64,000 nt of DNA from Magicicada septendecula (GCA_034769895.1 CM068367.1:125277927-125341926), one strand, 5' to 3'. Shown: positions 20,961 to 33,370, counted from the stretch's first letter. The notes: generated by a model not told the origin, from the letters alone. A program made the numbers and translations.

Positions 20961-21632
20961 CAATAAAACAAAACGTCAATAATTGCCATTACACCAAACC
21001 AGATCCTCAACTGATTTAGTTCCCTCCTAGACATACTGGATTGCCTTTAGCAAAGTACTGGTTGCGTATATATTGTAATATAATCTTATTACAAATATAA
21101 ATTTAGAATAAGGATATATGTTATTATGTGATCACACAAGATTAGTCTCCTTAAAGATAGCAAGAATTATTGTGATACTAATAAATGTTGTCTGAATCTC
21201 GGTGTTGAACTCGCCGATGATACAGCTCCACTTTGGATTCACCAATTACAAAGAATAAATTAAATGTAAATAATATTTTATAATAAAGTGTGATTGGTTG
21301 ATAATAAAATAAAATTTTGGTAAGTTATGAAATTTTACTAATATTTAGTTGTTTTTTTGTTGTTTAATTGATGAATTCAATTAATTAATAAATAATTAAT
21401 TAATTGTGTGTGTACTTTAATTACTTCCAATTTAATAAGTATGAATTGGTAGTTAAAATCTATTTGTTTCTATTAATGTTTTAATTGTGTAGTCAGATCG
21501 GTTGGTTCTCTCTCCGCTGACTTTACTCTTCTTCCTCTTCTTCTTCCTCTCAGATATTTATTCTAGCACTGTAAATTATTTTTGTTTAGAAAAAAAATAG
21601 TTAACATTCATTATACAAATAAATACAACTCT

Positions 21633-22331
21633 TGTAACTGAATAATGATGTTCATTTATTGACATTTAAAATTATGCGCCATTCAGACTGCATATGGCCC
21701 AGGCATTGGCTGATTAATTGCTCCAGTCGGTAGCGAACAAGATTGATTAAATATATTTTTTACAAGATTAATTAATTAGGATTCTTTTAGCGAGTTGAAA
21801 TGGTCAGAGGGCAAGGAACAAGATACATTCTTACAGGTATTCTTAAACTAAATTATTATGGCTGAAATAAAACAATATTATTATTTAAATTGTCAATTAT
21901 GAAAAGTAATATCGAACCATTCGTCGAAATGACGTCACTCGCTTCAAGCTGGCAGTGTACTTGGCACGTTCGGAAATCTAGTATGGCCGCCGTCACCTCG
22001 ATTTTCTCTGCTATGCACTGCTGGAACTGGTTGAGCTTCTCCCACAGAAATAAATGAATATTCCCTTTTCTGCGAAGTAGTGTTGGTCCAGGAATATAGT
22101 GTAGAGTGTTCTCTCTTCTCCTGCGATGTCGTTTTAGGATGTGTTACTGGTGAAGTGTCCGGTGTTCAAATATGTGTATGCGTGTTCTGCTAATATGGTC
22201 CAAAATCTTCTCAAAATGGCCGTTGATTTCTTGTGCTTGTGTTAAATGGTGTTATTACTGTTGTTCGGAATTAGTGAGGTGTTAATTATTAACGGTTAAT
22301 GTTATTTTCATTTTAGTTAACCTCTGTTACA
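21633..22331. mobile_element. Solo LTR (699 bp) inside element C
   Basis: It starts TGTAACTGAATAATG and ends CCTCTGTTACA, with perfect 4-bp flanking duplication CTCT (21629-21632 and 22332-22335). No primer site or interior is present, the signature of LTR-LTR recombination. It is shorter than the other LTRs in the window and not obviously the same family, although the terminal TGTAAC...GTTACA is shared. Confidence 0.65.
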
Positions 22332-22335
22332 CTCT

Positions 22336-24576
22336 TCATAGCCACTCATGGTTTTGCACAAAATTATTCTTTTTTCGGTATTCTGTCAGTACATTCTCAA
22401 CTAGTCGTCTTCACGATTAACAATATACTAAACTCTGAACATCGTCGTTTTAGGGTAATTTGTGATATGTCTTTTTCCTCTTTCTATTGTTTCTTTAAAA
22501 AAGTACGTCTCAGATTTGGTTCATCATCTAAATATACATAATAAGTTTTCTTATTTTTTACTGTATTTCAAATATTTCTTAATTTTACAAAAATCTAACT
22601 ACTCAGCAATATTGATTAATTAATTTTACATATTTGGATATATAGCTGGGTTTGTTTCAAGTTCATTTAAGCCCAAAAATTACAGTTTTTTTATAATTAT
22701 TGTAGGCCTCATATTTTGTACAAATTTAGTGTTTAAATGGTTTTTAAGTGTTTTTTCTGATAATATTTCCATGGAATAATCTTAATAACTCCGTGATTAT
22801 CTTTGTTGTTAATAATTTTGTTGTTAAAACACTTCAATATTGATTAATTTACTGTTTAGTCTGATTTGATTACCATTATAGGCCTAGTATTATTTGTTTC
22901 CAAAGGAAATTAATTTTTTTTTCTTTGTCATTCCATTCGTTATTAATTGTATCTGTATTAATTATATTTTCAATTTCTGTGTTGTATGGACTGAATTTTA
23001 TCCCCTATTATGTAGTTTGATTCTCTGATAGATAGTTTTGGTTTACATTACTGGTCTGTGTTTTCTAAAGTGGTGTACAAATCTGCTTTGTACCTTTCAT
23101 ATGGTTTACAGTTTTAAATAAAATTATTACATTCCTATTTCCTACTTGCCTCTCTTACAAACTTGAAAATTAAATAACATGATTTTAAATACAACAGAAT
23201 ATCTTATATCTACTAACTTTTTTTTTTTTTTAATATAACTTAAACGTAACAAAAACATCTTATGCCTATTATTTTTTTATACGTATAGAATTATAATGGA
23301 AACATCTTATTATCATCAATATTATCAGTCATTGGCTGTCCTTTGATTTTATGTTTCCTTTTATCACAAACCTAATCCTATTAAAACATCTTATTCCTAA
23401 TAACACCTTCAGTTATTAACTGTCTCTTGTGTTCACTATAATTATTTTGGTAACACAATGAAATAAAAACATCTTATAACTAATGACACCTTCAGTTATT
23501 AACTGTCTCTTTCAATTACTATAACTGTCTTGGTAACACGATGAAATAAAAGCATCTTATAACTATTACAATCTTATATTACTTAATTTTTTTTTTAAAC
23601 ACTTTTATTATTAAAATTGACCTTAGTCATTAGACTGTCTTTTATTTTTTTATATAGTATTTCCCTACACTTATGGTAGTCTTTTTAATAGATTTCTATT
23701 TCTTACACTATACTTTATTATAGTGTCACTTATTATTGTCTACACTAATGGTAGTCTTTTTAAATAATTTTTTACATATTATACTTATAACTAGTTTACA
23801 ATTTGGTTTCTTTGGATTATATCTTGTAACTTGAGTTACTGGGTCTAAATGTATTGGGTTTAATTTTGTTCAATGTTATGTATTCCATTACTAACATTTT
23901 TGGAATAGCTCTTCTTGTTTCTAGGCTCTTTGTGGGAGTCTTGATATATTTTGTCCCTTCTTCATTATTATATTAGTAAATTTCTGGTCTTGTGGTTTCT
24001 CTGCTTCTTGACCTTATAAATTTCCATTATTAATATTGTTTTCACCCTTTTATCTCCTTTTTCTTGTCTTTCCCTTTTTACTGTTTCCCCAATCTACTGG
24101 GTATACTGCTGGTTTATTGGGTTTTTACATAGTAAGTTATTTTGACCATTGGTTTTCTTTGTTATTTTTTATTCTTATTAACATTTTATTTACTTAATAT
24201 ACAGGTTCTAGTTTAATTCTTAAAACAATTCATTCTTCTCACTCACTATGGACCTTTTCTTCTTTATTTATGTTGCATTAAGTTAAATGTTTAACGTGAT
24301 AATTTTGTTATGCTACAATATGTACCTTCTTAACATAAATATATTACATTCCTAATCAAATAAACATTTATATTTCATAAAAGCTAAACTCAAAATAAAC
24401 ATTGCTAACCTCAGGTTAACATAAAACATTCATCTCTGAATTCAAATAAAATTCACCAACATTACACAACTTTTTCAATGTCTATTAATCAAACATTTTA
24501 ACCATTTATCTTGCATTATCACTTCAATTTTATATTCAATATTTTAATCATGGCATTTTCGTCAGTTACCATTTTA
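22336..24576. other. AT-rich interior of element C with degenerate about 90-bp repeats
   Basis: No ORF. Between about 23190 and 23660 the phrase aacatcttat...caccttcagttattaactgtctct recurs at roughly 80-90 bp spacing with decay (clearest copies near 23380-23425 and 23465-23510). A further pair, cttacactatac/tacac-taatggtagtcttttta, lies near 23660-23765. Origin unknown. Confidence 0.5.
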
Positions 24577-24602
24577 CTTCCATATTCCTTAAGGAATGGA
24601 AG
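24577..24602. repeat. Short palindrome before the satellite
   Basis: The palindrome cttccatattccttaaggaa...tggaag is centred on CTTAAG and sits at the left edge of the region leading into the 160-bp array. Confidence 0.5.
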
Positions 24603-24730
24603 TATGGTGATGGCAAAAAAAATCGTGTTCGAGATTATAGCAGATTCTGATTCTACTACACTCAAAAAATGAAAAAAAGTTGTTTTCCGAAAAGTGTCTG
24701 TGTGTGTGTCTGTCTGTAGATTTTTTTTCT

Positions 24731-25460
24731 AGAGTACTCACGACCTATTGTTTTTGGTGAAGATCGGTTGAGGGAAAGGGGTAGTTTACCTGCAACGGTT
24801 TTTTTTTTATCAAGGGAAATATTTTTTTTTGGCAAACGATAACAGCCGCAAATTCAAACAGAATCAAATAATGTTTCGCATACAGCCCTGAATTGTAGAG
24901 TTCTCAAGACCTATTGTTTTTGGTGAAGATCGGTTAAGGGAAAGGGGTAGTTTACCTGTAACGTTTTATGTTTTAACAAGGGTATTTCCTATGGCAAACG
25001 ATAACAGCCGCAAATTCAAACAGAATCAAAAGATTATTTGCATACAGTCCTAAATTGTAGAGTTCTCAAGACCTATTGTTTTTGGTGAAGATCGGTTGAG
25101 GGAAAGGGGTAGTTTACCTGCAACGTTTTTTTAACAAGGGTATTTTCTATGGCAAACGATAACAGCCGCAAATTCAAACAGAATCAAATAATATTTTGTA
25201 TACAGCCCTAATTTGTAGAGTACTCAAGACCTATTGTTTATGGTGAAGATCGGTTAAGGGGAAGGGGTAGTTTACCTGCAACGTTTTTTTTGTCAAGCGT
25301 ATTTTATATGGCAAACGATAACAGCCGCAAATTCAAACAGAATCAAATAATTTTTTGCATACGTCCCTGAATTGTAGAGGTCTCAAGGACTTTCGATTTT
25401 GGTGAAGATCGGTTAAGGGGAAGGGGTAGTTTACCTGCAACCTTTTACGTTTTAACAAGA
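24731..25460. repeat. Tandem repeat array, unit about 160 bp, about 4.5 copies
   Basis: Units start near 24731, 24893, 25057, 25214 and 25374. Each contains acctattgtttttggtgaag, then atcggtt, a gaaaggggtagtttacctg block, and ggcaaacgataacagccgc. The last unit is partial. Copies differ by scattered changes; the array is preceded by a gtgtgtgtctgtctg tract. Confidence 0.85.
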
Positions 25461-25598
25461 GTAAAGTACTTGAAAATTCATTTAAACTTTTTCAAACAAT
25501 GGTAATTGTTAAAATAAAATAATTTTGTTGCCAGGCAATAAAATTATAATATTTTCATTTTAATGTAAATTATGTTTGAATTAATATCTTTATATATA

Positions 25599-25809
25599 CA
25601 GTGGAACTTGGTTATTACGGCCTCGGCTGTTACGTCAACTCGGGTGTAGCGTTATTTTGTCATAAGTCCGGTCAAACTGATATCTTTAACATTATAAAAA
25701 TTCCCGGTTTTAACGTCACTTATATTATTGTACTACTCTGTTATAGCGTCAAATATTTCTCAGATATTTTACTCTAAATTTCATATAAACGTATATATGT
25801 GCACGCTAC

Positions 25810-25842
<33 letters not shown>

Positions 25843-26377
25843 TATATGCGCGCTAGCCCATGGCTACAGACATATATTGTATGCAAGCGATAAGCACTGT
25901 AACAGGACTGCCGGCGCCAGACATTTTACCTGCTCCAACGGATGGCTAGATCGATTTAAGGCCCGACACTCGATTTCCTTCGCAAAAATTTGTGGTGAGG
26001 CAAAATGCGTAGATCTGAACGTTACAGGCGATTGGGTGCATAACACTTGGCCAGAAATTAGACGATCATATAAAGATGAAAACATCTTTAATGGACATGA
26101 AGCCGGAATTTTTTATAAATTAACTCCAGATAAGACTTTCAAATTTAAAAATGAAAAGTGCGTTGGTGGGAAGCTCTCTAAACAAAGAGTTACAGTTTTT
26201 GTTTGTGCGAACATGACGGGAACCGAAAAAAGGAAACTTTTAGTTATCGGGAAAAGTTTGCATCCTAGATGTTTTAAAAACATCAAAAAACTTCCTGTAA
26301 GTTACACTGCCAACATAAAAGCGTGGACGACTTCTAGTATTTTTGAAGATGACTTCTGTACGTGTGTATGTCACTGA
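25599..26377 (+). pseudogene. Tigger/pogo-like DNA transposon remnant
   Basis: The element's left terminus looks like CAGTGGAACTTGGTTATTACGG at 25599 after a TA, in the pogo/Tigger style. Coding starts after an AT microsatellite. It shows the end of the CENP-B HTH (CSNGWLDRFKARHSI) and the start of the DDE domain: GIFYKLTPDKTFKF, VTVFVCANMTGTEKRK, LVIGKSLHPRCFKNIKKLP and IKAWTTSSIF. The segment that normally reads NADETG is NGHEAG, so the first catalytic Asp is lost. The frame ends at 26377 and the second half of the transposase and the right terminus are not found. Fossil copy; the ATG at 25799 lies in the microsatellite and is not a real start. Confidence 0.8.
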
Positions 26378-27045
26378 ACTCCTCCATGTATAAAATAATA
26401 TATCGTTCGTGGCAGGTAAGCATATCTCAGTTATGTAATGTTTACGTTTCCATTTTATTATTATGCCTACAGCAATAAAAAGGCAGGTAAGACACACACA
26501 ATTCACGTTATTTCTGGCCTCACTCATGTTTATTTTCTTACATTTGCACGCTTTTTAAATGGAAAGTGCGAAACCCATACCAACATAACGCGTGCAAGCC
26601 GAAAAAATGGACATCAATTTGCTTCCTGTGGATCGCTGGGCAATGTAACTGCATGTGTTTACAGAGGAACGATTCATAGACAGACTTTTCGTCTTTAGGG
26701 AATGAACCCTCTGCAAGATGCTGAGGGTCCATGAGTGACTTCGGAGCACTCCTTCTTTTTCGCGTGTTTGTTCTGTGAAACATACACTGTAGATTCGCAG
26801 CTTTACTCTAAGCAACGCTCAATAGGAAATGTTGAAAATTTTTGTCCACAGTGTACCCTCATTCACACTAAACCTGCTCTGATGTTTTAATTACGGACAT
26901 CATAATATTAAAACTTTGGAAACTTGAGCACTACTTAATGGAGATCAATCATTAACTTATACAAGCCATTAATTTTATGCATATATTTTATATATATATG
27001 TGTGTACAACGTTATCGGCAACAAAGAAGTAGTTTTTGTTAAAAT
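26378..27045. other. Unassigned sequence between Tigger and PLE remnants
   Basis: No credible gene. Short frames near 26438-26815 have no recognised motif. An AT-rich microsatellite-like stretch lies near 26980-27005. Confidence 0.4.
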
Positions 27046-27195
27046 TCCTTCCCGGGATATTTGACCGTAGTCCAATGTTTTCTACAAACCAGACGTTTCG
27101 GCAATGCCATTGACTTCCATCATCGAGTGAAAATCGAGTGCGATAACGTGAGGTGGTATATGTTAGTGACCACAGTACTGTGGTTAAGGCTGAAG
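27046..27195 (-). mobile_element. Penelope-like element 3' end remnant with decayed hammerhead core
   Basis: On the - strand this matches the right PLE copy end. ccacagtactgtggt is followed by a hammerhead-like core at 27086-27129: CGATGATGG, a stem, GAAACGTC, then TGGTTT. It then reads TTGGACTACGGTCAAA, corresponding to ATGGACCACGGCCAAA at 7459-7474. The CTGATGA box has decayed. No coding part remains. It lies inside element C. Confidence 0.65.
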
Positions 27196-27667
27196 CAGTA
27201 AGTAGAAAGAAGTAGTTTCTATGGTAATATTTCATTTCGAAAATGATTTTAAATATAAATCTTAGAATATGGAAGTCATGTATGGTTCTCCATACCGATA
27301 TTTACTCTACCATTCACATCAAAATAAATTCAAGTTCATTACCAGATTCACATTTTCAATTATTTAGACCACCTCTTTCAATTAGTTACTTTAATTGTAT
27401 TATTCAAAACATTTTACATTAATAAAAACCTCTCACATAAATTTGAATTACCTCATAATCAAAACACTAAGTTACTTCAATTACATTATTCACAACAATT
27501 TTAATTCATTTAATTTCAGCTTGCATTTATTTACTTTCATAATAAAATTCATTTATCATTTTTTTTTTATAACCTTCAATCAAAACTTTCAAACTGCCTA
27601 CTAAGATTTCTATCTTTCAAATATTTTACATCAATTTAATTCTCATTGTAAAGATTCATGACTACAC
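27196..27667. other. AT-rich interior of element C
   Basis: No gene. Very AT-rich with short open frames only. Ends at the ACCG target duplication of element D (27668-27671). Confidence 0.6.
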
Positions 27668-27671
27668 ACCG

Positions 27672-28926
27672 TGTGACAGTACGAAAATCTTGATGTCAGA
27701 ATTATGGTATGAGTGGTAGCAAATTATCATATTTTATTGTGTTACACTCACACATACATAGATAGAATGATTTCCCTTTGTAAAAGAGAGAACGACGCAG
27801 ATTCCAGCAGAACAAAACGATTCCAAGGTCAGGCGCAGACGTGTCATCCGAACGGATCACAGTGGCGTTATATGTGCAAACTGACTGTCAATAGCCACTC
27901 TCATTGGTCCAGAAGGCGGGACGTCACTAAAATAAGAGATGACCTAACAAACAATGACATGATAACAGGGTGTGAGCCAAATTTAAACAAAAGGCAATGA
28001 CGTGGATGCACGCACACATACGAAATAATGTACATTGCATCCGCCCCAGTCTTCATATTACAGCCGAGACGACAAAACCTGGCAAAAGGTCGTCCGGTAA
28101 CTAATACCAGCCAAACTACAAATTGCAGAGAAAATGTAACAATATTTTAATTAGTGAGAAAAATGTAAACAGAGTGTAAATTCAGTGCAGTAACAAACAT
28201 AACTAACATCAGTATGCAGTAAAACAACAAAAAAACACAAGCCGGCGAAGAGGAGGTTCCCAAAAAGGACTACGCCACATCAGTGACAGGAAAGTGCACT
28301 AATCCCTTTTTACATATCACAATAAGTTTTTGAGCTCAATTTTCAAAGATCAATTCAATCCAAATTGTCAATGCTTTAAAGAAAACGAATGAGTGTGTGT
28401 GTAGTTGAGTAAATGTAAGGCCGAATATTAAACTGGCGAGACGCCATGAGGCGTTGGTTTGTGGTCTCCATTTAATTGTTTGTAAAAGTCAGGTTAAAAT
28501 TTTAAGGATCAATTTAATAGAGCTGAGCTTATTTAAAATATTTTGGGGAAATAAAATTAAAATGTAAGGTAATCAAAATAATTATTAATTGTGTAGAGAG
28601 GCGGAAGTAGGAACGCCATTCTGTTTTATGTAATATGCCAGTAGCCATTTTGGTGTTTTGGAAGACAAATTATGCAAGTATGAATTAATAAAAACAACCG
28701 TTTATTTTTACATAAATGCTGTTAGTGTATGTTATTTCTGGTAACCGTTCCGTCTCCGCCTCGCTTATAAGAACCTTGGACCCGAATAATATCAAATACG
28801 TAAGGTTGGTAACACCAACATGGCGCCTGAACAAAAATGTAAACAGAGAACAGTTAACCTCGCTCAAACGGTAAGTAACGATGAATATATAATATTTATT
28901 ATTGGCAAAAAGTGCGTCCGTTAACA
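27672..28926 (+). repeat. 5' LTR of element D
   Basis: 1255 bp, nearly identical to 32113-33366. It contains gaaggcgggacgtcac (27912-27927) and a 95-codon open frame that exists in both LTRs only because they are copies of each other. Confidence 0.9.
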
Positions 28927-28928
28927 GA

Positions 28929-28947
28929 TGGCTCCCGAACTAGGGAC
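28929..28947 (+). promoter_or_regulatory. Primer-binding site of element D
   Basis: TGGCTCCCGAACTAGGGAC, 2 nt after the LTR end. It is a slightly diverged version of the tRNA-Lys-type site seen intact in element B. Confidence 0.75.
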
Positions 28948-29092
28948 AATATATAAATAAAGTTTATATAAATAAGCCTGCAAAAAGAGACAGAACGGTT
29001 ATTAGATCAAGGTGTGACACGTTAAGTGAGAGAGTAGGTTATGTTATGTAGAGTATACAGTAATGTTTCAAACATATATTTAGAACTCCAAA

Positions 29093-30171
29093 ATGGCAAA
29101 CACTAACGAAACAAGTAGAACAGAATCAGAAATGATGGGTGATAGTATTCACTCAACACCAGCCCCAACAAAAAGAGTTGAGGAAAACGACATAATAAGA
29201 ATGATGAAACTGCTTTTTAATGAACAGAGTATAAAATTCGATACGAAATTAGACAATTTTAATGATAAATTAAACCAGTTTGATGAACAATTTAATGATA
29301 TCAAATTAAAGAACAAAGCTGTAATTATGATAAAAGAGTAAGTGAAATAGAGACACGGTTAGACGAGATAGAATTAGAAAATAAGAGAGGAGTAGACAAA
29401 TTAGAATTGAACAAAGATGACAAGGTAAGTGGGGGAGAAAATTATGATAATATAAATAAAAGTATGATATTAGAAAATGGTTATGTAAACAGGGGTAGTG
29501 ATAATGAGATGTTTGTGTATGATGAGTTAAATAGAGTGTGTAAAGAGAGTATAATTGTAAAAGAGTTGCAGGGATTAGATTTTTCCCTTAATTATGAAGT
29601 AGGGGATGATGTACATGTATTGAGAAAGGACGAGAGTGCCTTCGATGTATATTTGGGAGACATGTGGTCTACAAATAAAGTTGTCCTTGGTTTTTTTAGT
29701 GCACTTCACAGGTGGTGCAACAACTGTGAATTAGTGTCCCCTGCAAATGTAGAAAGAGAGAATGTAGCGTGGTGTGGTAGAGAGAGATGTTTTAAGCGAG
29801 AGAGATGGTAAGATAGTGAGAGATATATTGAGAGAAACAGAGAAGTAGAAATTTTTAAGATAAGTAGAGACTATGAAGAATTTATGGAAAGGTTAGGAGT
29901 AGAGATGATATATAATAAATATAGTAAGTACTTACTTTGTAATGAAACTGAAGGAGTAGGAGATAATGAGAATAATGACTTTGTAAATTACCTAATTATG
30001 ACTGATTATACCGAAGGTGACAGAACCATACCCGATCATGAGTTATATGAATTTGCGGAAAAGGATAAAAATTTGAATAGTTGGTACATATATAATGATA
30101 AGATAAAATATCTAATAATAAACAATGTATATAATTTTAAGATAAGATTATTGTTCGACGATGGAGGGTAA
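29093..30171 (+). pseudogene. Element D ORF (homologue of element B ORF), broken
   Basis: It starts ATG at 29093. The first 82 codons contain SIHSTPAPTK (about residues 20-29) and a coiled coil with DTKLDNFNDKLNQF. A stop at 29339-29341 and a frame change lead into 29350-29808, which holds the domain: ELQGLDFSLNYEVGDD, FDVYLGDMWSTNK, NVAWCGRERCFKRERW. A TAA at 29809-29811 interrupts the same frame, which resumes with FKISRDYEEFMERLGVE and ends FKIRLLFDDGG at the stop 30169-30171. The layout matches the 444-codon ORF of B with one frameshift and one nonsense change. Function unknown. Confidence 0.8.
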
Positions 30172-32112
30172 ATATTTTTATTGTGGTTATGAACATTTAA
30201 TTATGTGGACAGTGTTTTGAAATGGACTGCTTATAAACTGATTTTTGGTAAATGATAAGATGATAATGTGGATTGTATATTTTTGTGTATATTAATGTCA
30301 ATGTAGTTGTGTATTCTTGATGTTGTGTATTTTTTATGTAAGCCATGTATTGTAGAATTTTAAATATTGAAGAATAATTAAGTTTGATAATGATTTTAAA
30401 TGATATTATGGAATTCAGAGTCTGATGGTTAGTAAATGATTACGCATATGATATATTTGGATATTGAGTTGTTTTAGGATTGTAAGGTAAGTGATGAATT
30501 TTCTAGTGGTATATTAAAGTGAAATGTTGTAATAGAATTTGGGTGATAATGATAAATAAGGGCATTGGAGTTAGTTAAATAGAGTTGATGGGAGTTAGTG
30601 AAAATAAGAATGTTGAGATACTGATAATATATAAAGAGGTGTTAGATATTTTAGGGACACAGTAGTTAGTGATTATATGTAGAGAGGTGAGTAATGTGAA
30701 TGGTAATTATATTTGTTGATGATGATATTTTGTAGTAAGGATCCGTTGTAAGGAGTGGTCAACGTGCAGCGTTGTGGCAGGCGGAGCAATTTGGGGTTAG
30801 AGTGTTTGCCGATATTTGGTGGAGGGCAAAATGGTTAGGAATGGATATGGCCAGGTAGGGAACACACATCCTTGTACAAAAAATGAGTGGTGCCAGAGGA
30901 TTTAAACGGGATTTGTGAAGGGGGTTATTATAGAGATATTGGTGTCATATTATATTAATGGTTAGAAGCGGTTGTTAGTAGAAAAAAGAGGGGTAGTAAG
31001 GTTAGATTGACAAATGCCAAAATAAGATATAGAGAATAATGAATAACAGAGAGTCACCCAAAGTAGATAAGGATTGAGGAAGGGTTGGAAAAAGAAAATT
31101 CATGGTAGAAAGGTAATGTAACAGAAAGGTAAATGATAAATTTGAAATTTTTTTTTGTATAGAATCTAATGAATGTTAAATAACTAAAAGTTGAATAGAG
31201 AATTGAAGTAATAATGTTGTAAAGTTTTGCTACAAGTTATGTAAATGTGAATTGTTCAATGTTAGTGTTTAATGTGTAATGTACAATGTTTTATTATGTA
31301 GATGGTACAATAGGTCAGTAGGTTACTACAGGGGTAGTAACGATAACAGAATATTAAATGTTAAAGAATTATAGTGAGATTGGTGTTGATTATCAACTAT
31401 ATAATGATGATTCTGTTGTAAAGAAAAATAAGCGTAAAGAAAGTTGAGTAAAGAAAATAAATAGTTTTGAAGTGTTTGCCATAATAGGTATATATGTTAG
31501 TTTTATCTGAAGTAAAATGATAGAGATAGTAGTTGTTGCTTAGAAAAGTTAAAATTTGTTTTCTGCTTAGGATAAGAATATGTTTTCATGTGGTAGAGAG
31601 AGAGTAATTATGGTTGACTGGAGTCAGAGAATTTTATAAAAAATATACAGGAGTGTTGAAAAATGGAGAGGGTTTTCTGTCTTAAATCTTGTCTTTGCTA
31701 TTTGAAAATTTATTAATGGAGCAAACCAATGCCTCAAAACACAAACCAATGCACCTAAGGGGAGACATATAAGTTGTGGATATGGGAGTAGATAAGGCCA
31801 CTATATTAAAATTTGTATTGCATGTTTCAGAGTTGGGTGGTGTTGTGACCGCGGTCCTGAGCTGGCCGGAGCGTCAGAACAGGAGCGTTAAGTGCCTAAT
31901 GGCCTTATGGTGTTGGGATCTCTCCTGAGAAGTCCAGTAAGGTCAGACGGTACGATCATCATCATTGGACCGAGGGTAGGTGATTATATTTCTTTTATAT
32001 TAACACTACAGGGGGTTGTGGCAACATATCTGGGCTGATCCTTTTAGAAAAGTGTGAATGAGTCAATGAAAGTTTTTATGTTTCGACATAAAATCTTTCA
32101 TTGAGGGGGTTT
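30172..32112 (+). ncRNA. Noncoding interior of element D: conserved block and 3' stem-loop
   Basis: There is no ORF. Bases 30700-30955 match 11050-11310 of element B in reverse complement. Bases 31830-32112 match 9839-10130 of B. The stem-loop is at 32064-32103: CAATGAAAG pairs with CTTTCATTG, the inner stem TTTTTATGT pairs with ACATAAAA, and the loop is TTCG. The purine tract gaggggg follows and then the LTR at 32113. The rest is AT-rich with no visible structure. Confidence 0.65.
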
Positions 32113-33366
32113 TGTGACAGTACGAAAATCTTGATGTCAGAATTATGGTATGAGTGGTAGCAAATTATCGTATTTTATTGTGTTACACTCACACATACAT
32201 AGATAGAACGATTTCCCTTTGTAAAAGAGAGAACGACGCAGATTCCAGCAGAACAAAACGATTCCAAGGTCAGGCGCAGACGTGTCATCCGAACGGATCA
32301 CAATGGCGTTATATATGCAAACTGACTGTCAATAGCCACTCTCATTGGTCCAGAAGGCGGGACGTCACTAAAATAAGAGATGACCTAACAAACAATGACA
32401 TGATAACAGGGCGTGAGCCAAATTTAAACAAAAGGCAATGACGTGGATGCACGCACACATACGAAATAATGTATATTGCATCTGCCCCAGTCTTCATACT
32501 ACAGCCGAGACGACAAAACCTGGCAAAAGGTCGTCCGGTAACTAATACCAGCCAAACTACAAATTGCAGAGAAAATGTAACAATATTTTAATTAGTGAGA
32601 AAAATGTAAACAGAGTGTAAATTCAGTGCAGTAACAAACATAACTAACATCAGTATGCAGTAAAACAACAAAAAAACACAAGCCGGCGAAGAGGAGGTTC
32701 CCAAAAAGGACTACGCCACATCAGTAACAGGAAAGTGCACTAATCCCTTTTTACATATCACAATAAGTTTTTGAGCTCAATTTTCAAAGATCAATTCAAT
32801 CCAAATTGTCAATGCTTTAAAGAAAACGAATGAGTGTGTGTGTAGTTGAGTAAATGTAAGGCCGAATATTAAACTGGCGAGATGCCATGAGGCGTTGGTT
32901 TGTGGTCTCCATTTAATTGTTTGTAAAAGTCAGGTTAAAATTTTAAGGATCAATTTAATAGAGCTGAGCTTATTTAAAATATTTTGGGGAAATAAAATTA
33001 AAATGTAAGGTAATCAAAATAATTATTAATTGTGTAGAGAGGCGGATATAGGAACGCCATTCTGTTTTATGTAATATGCCAGTAGCCATTTTGGTGTTTT
33101 GGAAGACAAATTATGCAAGTATGAATTAATAAAAACAACCGTTTATTTTTACATAAATGCTGTTAGTGTACGTTATTTCTGGTAACCGTTCTGTCTCCGC
33201 CTCGCTTATAAGAACCTTGGACCCGAATAATATCAAATACGTAAGGTTGGTAACACCAACATGGCGCCTGAACAAAAATGTAAACAGAGAACAGTTAACC
33301 TCGCTCAAACGGTAAGTAACTATGAATATATAATATTTATTATGGTAAGAGGCCTGTCCGTTAACA
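32113..33366 (+). repeat. 3' LTR of element D
   Basis: 1254 bp, near-identical copy of 27672-28926, ending CCGTTAACA immediately before the ACCG duplication. Confidence 0.9.
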
Positions 33367-33370
33367 ACCG

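Larger units (their letters stand above)
27672..33366 (+). mobile_element. LTR retrotransposon D, complete, nested in element C
   Basis: LTRs at 27672-28926 and 32113-33366 (1255 and 1254 bp) start TGTGACAG and end CCGTTAACA, flanked by the 4-bp duplication ACCG (27668-27671 and 33367-33370). A primer site lies at 28929-28947. A broken ORF spans 29093-30171, followed by noncoding DNA, the conserved 3' segment (31830-32112) with stem-loop, and purine tract tgaggggg before the 3' LTR. LTRs look almost identical. It carries no pol. It is inserted on the + strand, opposite to C, and post-dates it. Confidence 0.9.

Noticed and set aside
25799..25870. ATG and repeated Tyr-Ile at the start of the Tigger frame
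   Set aside because: Translation of an AT microsatellite; homology to transposase begins only near 25900.
27713..28000. 95-codon open frame conserved in both LTRs of element D (also 32154-32441)
   Set aside because: The two copies are LTR duplicates of one sequence, so the apparent conservation is not independent evidence for coding.
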